Source of the DNA: Mnemiopsis leidyi
Taxonomy: Eukaryota; Ctenophora; Tentaculata; Lobata; Bolinopsidae
Reading direction: 5' to 3'
Length of the DNA stretch: 37,834 nucleotides
Assembly: GCA_000226015.1 (NCBI GenBank)
Contig: JH154645.1
Coordinates: 449,305-487,138, forward strand
The notes below the pieces were generated by a model. The model ran no database searches. It was not told the DNA's origin and saw nothing but the letters and a program-made list of their open reading frames with translations. This document shows positions 12,118-22,300 of the stretch, in pieces. Each line of letters begins with the position of its first letter. The first letter of the stretch is position 1. Both the position numbers and the translations under genes were made by a program.

Positions 12118-12262
12118 AGAAGTAGAGGAGCAGGAGGAGAACGAGGACGCAACTTTTGATTCTGTCGAAGAGGCCACTGAACAGGACATGGTCTTGATTG
12201 AAGAGATTTTCTTGCTGGCTTTTGTTGATGTGAGCACCGATAGCACCGATGAGGAAGAATAA
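10797..12262 (+). CDS. Putative secreted or membrane protein with Cys-bearing segment and Glu-rich acidic tail (5' end missing)
   Basis: Four phase-consistent exons: 10797-10832, 10944-11165, 11381-11614, 11718-12262, all joined in phase 1. The first encodes a hydrophobic run, FVLILCVVTTN, like the core of a signal peptide, but has no ATG, so at least one upstream exon is missing; its donor (GTTTTA) is weak. The second carries a Cys-patterned segment (PVWCNLCRPFG...ECQLCYQLSG...ETCVPV). The third adds two more Cys (DLCWLRHQGDC), then a Ser/Pro/Thr-rich linker. The last encodes about 180 residues dominated by Glu with Lys, ending STDSTDEEE, presumably disordered or charged-helical. I do not recognise the family. 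The acidic tail could bind cations or basic partners, but that is speculation. A poly(A) hexamer overlaps the stop. Confidence 0.55.
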
Positions 12263-12263
12263 A
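12258..12263 (+). terminator. AATAAA overlapping the stop codon
   Basis: The final codons GAA GAA TAA followed by A create AATAAA across the stop. If used, the 3' UTR would be only about 10-30 nt. It could also be a by-product of the GAA-rich coding sequence. Confidence 0.4.
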
Positions 12264-13524
12264 GATCCAGAAATATATTTTCACATCATCAATTATCGAA
12301 ATCGCGAGGACTAACCCTATGGATGATCGGAAGTACAAGTTTATTTTTGAATGTTTTCAACCACCTCATGTGGTAAAATTTTGATGTTACGGTTAATATT
12401 TGATGTTTTGAATACCGCGATGTGTTTAATGAGGTTTAAAAAGAAGGATTTCCAATTTTAAGATGAGGAATCTCCAATCAATGAAATTAAATTTAAACTT
12501 TTTAAATTGCAGCTGTTTATCGTGACCATTATGTTTTCGATTGCCGAACCGTTTAGTCAATTTTCGCCTCCAAATTTGATATAAATTTTGCAAATTAGCT
12601 CGCTTTAATCATTTTCTCAGTTGATGTTAATAAGATTATATGCAAAATTGTACTTGATCTACTCAACGCAGCTAAAAACATGCTAGCTCTTAACCCTATC
12701 GTTAGAAAAGAAATGAACATGTAAATCAGCTCATTAGCTAGTATAGTACTTTAATTTTGGTCACTAACGAGATTATGATATTTGTATTTGAACGAAAGTC
12801 GGGTACAATCTCGACAACTTAGCAAAAGCTTTTAAAGATACTTTTCGTCTAACCGAAATATTATCATACAAAGCTTTATTCTCTCACAAAGGAGATAGAC
12901 CTTGATGGAACCACTTTGTGAGCTGCAAATATTATAGCCAATGAGAGATTTTATCGCAATAAACTGATATTGCTGGTCGATAGCAAATGAACTTAGGTCA
13001 TAGACAAAAATATACATCATCGCCATTTTTGTTCATTTCCAGAATACCTTCTCGAACTTTCAGGACACGCTTGGACGCAACATCTGGTTTAATTTGCGAT
13101 TCTATAGTAATCGAAGAAGGACTATATTCACATATTATCATCATTATACTACGCACTGCAGCGTTCGCAGTGAATATTATCAGACATAACGTTCACATAT
13201 TTGCTGCCGTTAAACCGTAGAACTAAAGATATGTCCCCTGCTGAGATATCATCTTGTTCTTATCGATCACGTGGAGCTGAAACTCAAGCTAAGAGCAGAC
13301 TTTTATTACTTTTCTGACGACTTACCAATGCGGGATGTCTCACTTTGTTACTTGCTGTTTTGTCTCTTAGTCTTAGCTCATCCTCTGAAGTCTCGACGAA
13401 GGGAATATCGCTGCTTCTCATCAAATGTTTCAGGAATTTGATCGGACTCTCGTGGAGGGTGAAGCAGGGTGGACCTTCCAGATCAGCCCTGTATAGAGGG
13501 ACGAGACGTGGTCATGTGGCATGA
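12263..13524. other. No gene seen
   Basis: AT-rich intergenic sequence with no convincing exons or repeats. The short open frames near 12832-13220 have no splice context or recognisable composition. Confidence 0.5.
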
Positions 13525-13895
13525 TCTCCAGATCACACACTCACACATCTCCAGATCACACACTCACACATCTCCAGATCACACACTCACACATCTCCAG
13601 ATCACACACTCACACATCTCCAGATCACACACTCTCACATCTCCAGATCACACATCTCCAGATCACACACTCACACATCTCCAGATCACCCACTCACACA
13701 TCTCCAGATCACACACTCTCACATCTCCAGATCACACATCTCCACGATCACACATCTCCAGATCACACACTCACACATCTCCAGATCACACACTCACACA
13801 TCTCCAGATCACACACTCACACATCTCCAGATCACACACTCACACATCTCCAGATCACACACTCACACATCTCCAGATCACACACTCACACATCT
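13525..13895. repeat. 23-bp minisatellite, about 16 copies
   Basis: Tandem array of TCTCCAGATCACACACTCA plus CACA. A few copies are truncated or variant (ACTCTCACA, a short ACATCTCCAGATCAC copy, one CACGATCAC). Because 23 is not a multiple of three, the reading frame rotates, so stop-free frames appear that are not genes. There are no unique spacers, so it is not CRISPR-like. Confidence 0.95.
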
Positions 13896-14850
13896 ATGAA
13901 GTTTCCCTAACAGCTGTGCACGTTACGGTTAGCTAGACAGCCGGGGAGTGATCTGTCGGGCGAGATATCATGTCGAGGTAAAGGGAACGTCGTTAGCTGG
14001 CCTGACATTCGGGTGTCCTGAACTTGAGCTGTCCTCTAAAAATATGAGGTCTACGTGTATCACTACGGAGACAGGTTGCTTGTCTTTAATCAGCCCCCCT
14101 CGGAGGGAGGAAGTTTAAATTCCCTAACTTTATTTGGCAGAGTGCAGGGATGGCTAACCCGATATCTGAACTTCGTTCTGATCCGCAGTTCCTTCCCCGG
14201 GGTAACCTCGGACCAGGCCTTCCTAGAGGGCTTTTTTCAAGTTTTGCGACGTTTTTAAAATTATTTTGTCGACGTCTTCTGGGGTTAATTGTGATTATGT
14301 GTTTGAGTTTGGGTAGACGGGGTTTCACTTTAAAATTTGAAAGATAGTGACTGTTCACTGTTGTCATAATACTTTACGCAAGCTTTAAGTCAGGTATCTA
14401 CTTATTTACGTAGTAAACACTCGAGTACTTGATTTAAGTATCTACTTAGAACTAGCCTCACGTTGCAGCCCATTTTAACAGCAGGCCTGACAACTATTTC
14501 TTAGTACTCGAGTTCTTGAGTCAACTTCAAGTTTATATTTAGAACTTGAGTAATTGGGTCAATTTTTACTTAGAACTCGTTTCGGAATGGAGTTTTCAAA
14601 CATCTAGAATTGCACATGCAATAGCCTGTTCTTACTCACTTGACTCGCATTTGAATCACACGTGACTCGGACGTGGTTCAATACAAAATATTGCTGATTA
14701 ATGTATTACTAATACTACATTAATGACAAGTAGACTTAAGGTTCGGAAACACTTGTTAGTTAAAGTATGAAAAGCAACTAAAAATTTGATGGTAATTGTT
14801 GTTAAACAAACCTACAAGCAGTGCTTATAGGTTTGTATATTTGTATAACT
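13896..14850. other. No gene seen; cluster of short ACTTGAG-type motifs
   Basis: Between 14385 and 14580 short words recur in both orientations: ACTCGAGTACTTGA, TATCTACTTA, AGTACTCGAGTTCTTGAGT, AGAACTTGAGTAATTGGGT and ACTTAGAACTCG. They may be degenerate repeat remains or a cluster of homeodomain-type sites. The short open frames around 14055-14367 have no splice support. Confidence 0.35.
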
Positions 14851-15017
14851 ACGTTTCTAATTTTATCGTCGGATGCCACGATTTATAAAGCCAATTTTAG
14901 CCAAACTATACAACATTTTGGACATTTATAGTAGTTTTTTAAGTTCTAACTTCTAAGTAAGACGATTGTTTATAAAGCTTTATAAATCGTGACACCCAAC
15001 GATAAAATTAGAAACGT
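14851..15017. repeat. 167-bp inverted repeat (MITE-like)
   Basis: The arms 14851-14891 and 14977-15017 are 41-nt reverse complements with about four mismatches (ACGTTTCTAATTTTATCG at the outer ends, ACGATTTATAAAGC inside), around an 85-nt centre. The outer ends are sharp, which suggests a small non-autonomous DNA element. I could not define a target-site duplication. Confidence 0.75.
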
Positions 15018-15143
15018 AACGAGATTTTATTCTTAGGAAAAAGATGCGTCCTCCGCATCGTATAAAGTACAATACTTCAAACAAATCTCAGTTGGTCTTT
15101 AGGACCAAGAAACGATTGTATGAGTAGACGAATGTTAAATCCC

Positions 15144-16617
15144 AAAATTGTATCAGAATTGAGGACTATTTATTGACTTATAGTTACAGGTTGAAGTATA
15201 ATTGGTGTCTAGAAATGTCTTTATGTTAAGGCCTCTTGGGACGGTCTGATGAACCCTGGCCTGGATCAGCATCAGTTTTATAATATGTGACATCGAATAA
15301 GCCGTATGGACATAAATGAACGAAAAATTCAAATTTATTCAATAAGGTGGCGTAGTTTGGCTAGTTTAGTTCGGATGAGGAATAATACGATTGGAGGCAC
15401 AATAATTTGTAATTAGTTATGTACATATATACTGTGATTAAGTATTAGATTTGTATGTGTTGGAAATCTGTATGTCATATACATAGTTGCTTTCAGTATC
15501 AGTAGCCAATATGTATTACTATGAACATATACGTATTATCACTGTTTAAATAATTTAAATATTACACTTACAGTAACTTTCGCGTTCCACAAAACATTTA
15601 CGACTTACGTGACAACCTTTAAACATTCTGTTACTTATTGGTACTGTGTAAGGTTCCGTATTTACAATATGTGATGAAATATTATGTATTAAAATTGTAT
15701 ATATTAAAAATTAATTATATATATGATTATGAAAAATGTTACATGTTGAATTTAATATATTAGTGTGTTTATGTTAACAGTTGGACTTAACCATCAACCA
15801 TGTTACAAAAGGTTAAGTTTCTAGTTGAAGTTCCAAATCAGTTATGTAATTATCAATTTCATATTTTATAATATTTGATTTATATGTTTTATTATATGTG
15901 ATATCTTTAACTTTAAGTCAATAGTTAATAACTGACCTGACAGTGACATTAAGATGACATGACATATTTTTAATTCGGGACAATACCAGGGAGCCTGTTC
16001 TACGGACAGGTTGATTCAATTTCAAGCTGGCACACCATAATTTAAACATTTAGCCATTTAATTCAAGTTTATCCACCGGTGGGGACGTATTCTTGGCGGA
16101 TGAGTTCACGGCGGGGACAATTGTTCTCGGCGGACAATTGTTCTCGGCGGACAATTGTACTCGGCGGACAATTGCTCACAGCGGACGAGCTCGCAGGAAA
16201 CTGCATTTTGGCGAACAAGTTTGCGGTAAACTTTCTTAAGTATTCACTAAAAAACTACCAAAATAAATCTTCAAATAAAGACGTATGACGAATATAATTG
16301 TCTCGTTTAGCCTTTTCTGTTACCCTGCAAAAATCGCATGGATCCAACTTTTTCATGAGTAGTAATTTCCCTCTTTTAATTACAATACAGATAAGTTAGA
16401 AACACTTCTAAGACCGAAACATTTACAAACCAAACTCATTTTTACAAACCAAACTCAAGTCATTTTGACAATTTCGGACCTTCTAAATTTTTGTTCATCT
16501 ATGTTCATGTAGCTTATTCCATGAACCAGGAGTTCATCAGACCGTCCCAAGAACCCTTAACATGTTGTCATGAAGACAACAACCTGTATCCATAGTTCCC
16601 AATTCTGATACAATTTT
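15144..16617. mobile_element. About 1.47-kb non-autonomous element with long terminal inverted repeats
   Basis: The left arm, about 15144-15335, and right arm, about 16480-16617, are inverted copies with indels. Matching blocks in order from the outside: AAAATTGTATCAGAATTG, ACAGGTTG, ATGTTAAGG, TCTTGGGACGGTCTGATGAA, GAATAAG, and GAACATA.ATGAAC-like ends. No transposase-like frame lies inside. The centre is AT-rich, with a short GC-richer stretch where GGCGGACAATTG is repeated about three times (16110-16175). It looks like a non-autonomous DNA transposon or foldback element. Exact ends and target-site duplication are uncertain because weak similarity continues a little beyond both ends. Confidence 0.75.
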
Positions 16618-19152
16618 CAGCTTCATCTACTGTCAGTTTTTGGTATTGTCAGTTTTTGGTTACCTCGGATTTTAATATTTTATATTTGACCATGTTTTGT
16701 CATTTGTGACAGCATTCCATTTAAAATGTTGACATTTTTGCCTCCGTCAAATCTCTACTTACTGTTTCAACGCAGATTGATGAGAGTTGGTTTCAGTGGC
16801 ATCCCTGATCACGTTTTTCTTCCATCTTGTAACAAACGTTCGCTTAAAATTATGTTTGTGAGGTTAGTCGCGATGGCTGCGAGATACGACCTCAAAAAAT
16901 GGTCACAGCTGCAGACAGCCATTTGGTCAAATTGACATTGTTTTGGTTAAACTGACTCGGTAGCAAACCACGACTAACTTGATAACAACACCCCTTTCCA
17001 GTGTCCCTCAACACAGTGGGAAGCCTCTAGAAAGTTCTACCAAACTACGGGTTATCACTATACCTACGTTCTCCAAACGTTCTAATTAAATCTGAATATT
17101 CCGAGAAGATTTCCGACCCCATTCCCCAAGCTAGCTGCCAACTATCGGACTACAACAGTCTGTCCCACGTAACTCATTCCTCTTTCCATGATTGGTCGGG
17201 GAGTGGCCCCAGACTTTCTCTCTCCCTCCCCTTTCCTCCTCTCCCGCCCCGCATATGTTTTGATATGCGCATATAATGTAGTCTGCACCAAATAACGTCC
17301 GGCTGCTGGGTCGAGGAGCACACAGACACCTGATTGCTACACCAGTTTCCGGACACCTTTGTGTTTCTAGCCAATTAGATGGCTCTGTCTGGGACAGGTG
17401 ACCTGAACCCAGCCAATACGAGAAGAGCAGGCTATGTTTGTATTATTTTTGTTCGGTCGGACCAGCTGCCTGGTTATCGGGTACTATTGGTGTTTTCTCT
17501 AAGATCTACCCTTCACTGGCAACCGTTCAATTAAGCGTGAGATTAGCTCATTTTGATGTACCCGTGTGTTAATGAGCTGTTTTTCCAACTTGTTTCGTTT
17601 GATTTGCAGTTGTTTTAGGAAGTCCTAATCAATTCGTTCTGATTCTCCTATAAAACGTATTAGTATTACTTACTTACTTAGTGAATTGTCAAAATCCCTT
17701 GAATTCTCAAGAAATTAATCAATTAGTCGTGACCTAATTGTAAATCAATTAGCTGTTTAAGAATTTGGGAATAACTCTTTGCTTACTGCTTCATCCTCGT
17801 AGTACTGTAAACACAAGAAGCTGCAATCAAACATCAAAGGTCAATAGAAGCACGTACCTACAAATTTTCAACGTGGTATCAAAGTATTGTAAAAAGCATA
17901 TTCCATTTAAGATATTTTTATTTAATTTGAACAATTTTCCTCTGTAAAAAGGATCGAAATTAAAAAGTTTCTCTTCACTAACAAATTTGAGCCATTTGAT
18001 TTTGAAGGTTTGAAGCTCAATTTTCGTTGAATTTCTTATTAATAGTCTGTCCAAAGATCTTCAGAGCAGTCGCACTAGGCACTTTGTCCTGATTAAAATG
18101 TAGTTTGTGTTAAAAGTTCAGAAAATTTAATGGTTAAATCAAGGTTGTCTAGACAGCTATAACCCACCTTCTTAAAATTATTATATTGTAAATTATTGAC
18201 TTATTGATTTGATTTCGCAGCTAAAATTTCGTGCGTTAAACTGCACTTCAGTCAAATTATCCTGCATGGGCTTGACTGGGTAAATAGTTTTGAGGTGATG
18301 TTTGTCGGAACAGCTCTATAAATCACGTGTCGTATGTATGATCACATACCTCACATAGCCGCAGTTTAGCCGCTTTAGCGATACAGGGAATATCTATCAA
18401 AAATTTGGATGTGGTTGTAGATCTGAAGGGGTTCAACTTAAGGTTTTTTCAACCAGGAACATCTAAATTTCTAAAAGAATATAGCTAAATTTCTGACGCT
18501 TTTCAAGTAAGGTGGGGGTTCTTCACGATTTGGCCTGCTCAAGTCTTAATGCAATTCAGCCCAAAAATAACATTTGACTTGGACAATAAGAATTATAAAA
18601 ACGTTTTAAAATTGCCGGAGGTTCTACTTTGCGGAGGCCGATGGTCTTGCCGTGGTCATGAAAACCGATTGTTCTCCAGATGCAGCTGTAATTTCAAATG
18701 TGCTTGTAAAAGCATTTCCCCGTAACACTGCTTTGTAGCAGTGCAGTAGCACACAAAGTCAAGTATCCAGTTCATTGCGGTCAAAAATATACGTGCTTTA
18801 AAATTTCACATGCAAAAGATCATTGGTACATATAATGCATATCACATGTGATGTGTCTCATTCCCCCCTTCTCTCTCCTGTTTATAGAGGCGAGTTTGTT
18901 AAACCTTTGATTAATATTCATCGCATAATCCGGCTGTGCGCGAAGCATGGAAGCAGCCCGCTGCTCAAGACAGACGCTCGGCGACGGTCACGAGACCGGT
19001 CTCTCGACAGCGAGTGGTCGGCAGGCCATTTGGAACAGTCTGATTGGTTAATGGGATAGTACCTTGTCCTGCTTGACGGAGGTCTGTATCCAACAGGCGT
19101 GTTCAGTACGAGGTCCCAAACACTTGCGGTATCCCATCCGTCCCTGTGTCCC
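16618..19152. other. No gene seen; homeobox-type site clusters
   Basis: No convincing exons. Around 17715-17755 TAATCAATTAG, CCTAATTG and ATCAATTAGC lie close together; TAATCAATTA is a palindromic paired-homeodomain-type site. At 18900-19060 a GC-richer patch contains CCTTTGATTAATATTCAT and an inverted CCAAT box (GATTGGTTAATG). Such words also occur by chance in AT-rich DNA, so this is only a pointer to possible enhancers. Confidence 0.3.
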
Positions 19153-19350
19153 TCTACCTTCTACTCCCCTCTGTCCTTCTACTCACCTCTGTCCTTCTAC
19201 TCACCTCTGTCCTTCTACTCACCTCTGTCCCTCTACTCCCCTCTGTCCTTCTACTCACCTCTGTCCTCCTTCGACCTTCTGTCCTTCTACTCACCTCTGT
19301 CCTCCTTCGACCTTCTGTCCTTCTTATCCCCTCAGTCCTTTTACTCACAT
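19153..19350. repeat. 18-bp minisatellite
   Basis: About ten copies of an 18-bp unit close to TCTACTCACCTCTGTCCT, pyrimidine-rich on the plus strand, some copies with a variant CCTTCGACCTTCTGTCCT. Because 18 is a multiple of three, stop-free frames appear on both strands. I regard them as artefacts. Confidence 0.92.
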
Positions 19351-22300
19351 CTGTCTCTGTGTCTAGCTGCATGCTTTTAACTGTCCTTACTGTGCTTGAG
19401 AATGTGCTTCCAACCAAGTCTTCGTTATATTCCAGAGATTACCCTTAAGCAACTTTTTAGTTTATACATATGTTGTCAAAACTGTTTGCTTAGAGTTCTT
19501 ACTAAAAAGACTTTAGTAAAGACACATCGTTGAACTTTCTGAGATTTTTTGTCGAAATTCGTGTTACCTATTTTTCCTTACATCTAACTGTTGCAGTCGA
19601 ACTTCCACTTCAGTGTTTGCACTAACTTACAATGGTAATGACTATTTCATTTCAGAACACAGACTTCATATATTAGAATCAATTACATTAACCACTATAA
19701 GCTTTGTCTCACTTTTCACTAAATCTAGCTTTAACTTTAGCTACACGTGTTCGGTGTCATTGAAATAAAGAATCTTTAGTGGATGATGGTATTACAAACA
19801 GCAGCAGTTTAACATAATAACATCAGTACATGGCGCGTCGATTTAGCTCTTTGTACCGTAGAGCCTTTAGTTAAAGTCGAATGCACATGACATTCTAGAA
19901 GGAGCTGTAAATTAATGATTGTGCAGCTTTCGGTGACCTTCATCTCTCGTCACCGCCGCCGAGTCTTTCTCTTAATAATTTTACGGATTTCAAGGCTGAA
20001 CAGAGCAGAAGTCTAAAACATATGTCCTCAGCCGAACAATCGGCCCTTTACATGATCGACACACTTCAACTCCAATAAAAAACATTGATTAAACAGCACC
20101 TCTACGACACAGAAACACACGATTGGGACCGTGTCAGTGTGTCAGGGGGCAGCAGCTGTCAAAGAAATGCTCGTCTAGGACTCTTTATCCCGGACAATGA
20201 GGCAAGGAAGCCAGGTCATCTAATTAGCGCCGGTAAACACGAGTCAGCAGCCCCAATTAGGGAGAACCATGAGCGTGTCTCTCAGATACAGGATAAGTAG
20301 TTGTGTATCTGCTCTGTGGGCTCCAGGGGGCATCAGTGTAATATGTACTCACAACACCTCACTCTGTCCCATGTGCAGTGACTCACCACGTCATTGGTAT
20401 CCCGGCTGGATTCCAACCCGTCCCGACGGAGATTTCGGGACAGTTCAGATCGTGGTTTGAACCCTGGAAGAAAAGTCCCAAAGTTTATAGTTGCCGGAGG
20501 TGGGAGCTATGTATCCGGAGAAACCAAATTAGGAGGGGGCGAGTGTGAAGACGGGGCAGTTGGACCCTGTACGTCTGGACCGGTAATGGGGGCTCGGGGG
20601 GCGGAGCAGGGGGCCCGGACATCATATAACGTCTAGAGACCTCTTTGTTCCAAATCTGATTTGACTTTGAGTTGTGAGGGAGAAAGGACAGCTAGCCGGG
20701 TCGACCAGCTGTAGAGAAGAGAGATCTGTCGCCCGGCTGAAATACATAGTTCCAACAACAACAAGCTCTGTTACGTTATCCTCCTTTTCCTGCCGATTAG
20801 TCTGCCGTACCTCCTTCTCTCTCTCTGTAAGAGCAGCAGTGTGTGTGTCTCACATCTCCCTGAATCTCGGGGCGTGTATCGTGTTGTCCTTGCTCGGTCA
20901 CGTGACCTGAGTCTCTCTCAACTAACCTGATACTCTCGAGGAACTGCACCCTGCAGTCCACCAAGTGACATCCGACCTCGACCACGTCTTTAATTATTGC
21001 TCATCGACCAACACTTTCCTCTGCTATTAACTAATTAATAAACGCCTGGTTATTTGAGAATATTCCCTGCGTTAAAGTAGGATTTACCACCTGCTATTCT
21101 CACTATCGGCCGGTTGTTGCTGCAAAAGTATAGTTTTCCCACAGTTCTTAGTAGCCTCAATTTAATTAAGGTAATCGATTTGTTTGATTTTCTTTTGCCT
21201 ACTTACGACAAAGCTTTCTATAGGGTGTCTCTGATTTCATAACCACCTATAATCCGACCGAAAGATAGAGTGTCCCAAAGATCTAATTCTTAAACCCTAA
21301 TTCTAATCACTCAAGAGCCCTATTTCGATGGCAGATGATTTGCTATTTTGAGATTTTGTGCTGAACGTGAATCGTGCTGACAGCATGACAGTTCATTGTA
21401 ACATTGCTCTCTCCTAGTCTTTCCTTCGCCATCCTCCGTTCTTTTCGCGACTTGGAATGCCTGCAAGAGTTTCAGTTCTTAACGTTCTCTAGATACGATC
21501 TGAATTTAAGGACCCGGGCTCGGAATGTGGCTTGACCTTCCTGTTGTCACCAAACACAGAGATTTAGCACATATATGCAAGAATTCCTGACATCACAGCT
21601 CAACGCGAGTCATATTAAATGTTTTCGAGGTAATCGATCGTCTGAGTTGATGGTGATACAGCCGTGTACTTGAATACTGCACCGCCATTAGTTTCAACAT
21701 TTTCATGCTGCCATCAGAATTAGACGTGATTTTGCAAGCAGCTGATGGTCGATACTTACGACTTTTCAGTCAGTCTGGGACAGAAGAGTCCGTGGACCAA
21801 GCAGGGCTCACAACTCCCCACCCTCCTGCCCGACATTATGTGCATATATTCAACACTTCTCGGCCCAGAAGCAAATTTTGTTGTCCCCCGTCAAGGATTT
21901 AAAAGAATTCTCGTCAGTTGCCCTCTCCTCTGGGCGGGCGGAGAGGGGGAGGAGGAGGCCCCAGCTCTGAACGGATTGACTCTCATTTGGTGGCGTGACT
22001 TACGGCGGCCTCCTCACATCCTTTGTTTGTAGAGCACGTTTTCGCTTCCTCTCCGTCGGACCTTTACGACTTACTCCAGGGTACCTAGAATAACTCACAC
22101 ACACGGCCGTCGTCTGCCCAACAGCCAGACAGACTTTTTAGCAGATGGCAAATTGTGGGACGAAAAGGGCAGCAGTAACTGTAACCTTCTTCCAGTTACT
22201 AGGTAAAGATGACGTAAGGCAAGGGTGGACAGGATCTTCAGTACCGTGGTTAACCAGCTCCAACCTTGTGGAGATCGCACCCTCTGACAAAATATACCGG

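Noticed and set aside
11653-12246. Minus-strand 197-codon serine-rich open frame
   Set aside because: It is the antisense of the GAA/GAG-rich exon: Glu codons read backwards give Ser/Phe codons. No independent splice or codon evidence.
13525-13895. CRISPR-like appearance of a repeat array
   Set aside because: Units are contiguous with no unique spacers, and the genome is eukaryotic; this is a minisatellite.
13469-13936. Stop-free frames with repeated HTHTSPDHTLTH-type peptides
   Set aside because: They arise from the 23-bp minisatellite, are present in more than one frame, and have no splice context.
19064-19448. Open frames rich in CPST, FYSPLS or RRTEVS repeats on both strands
   Set aside because: These are products of the 18-bp minisatellite, whose unit is divisible by three.
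20085-20985. Overlapping short frames in a GC-richer patch
   Set aside because: No splice-consistent exon chain or recognisable domain; composition alone is not evidence of coding.
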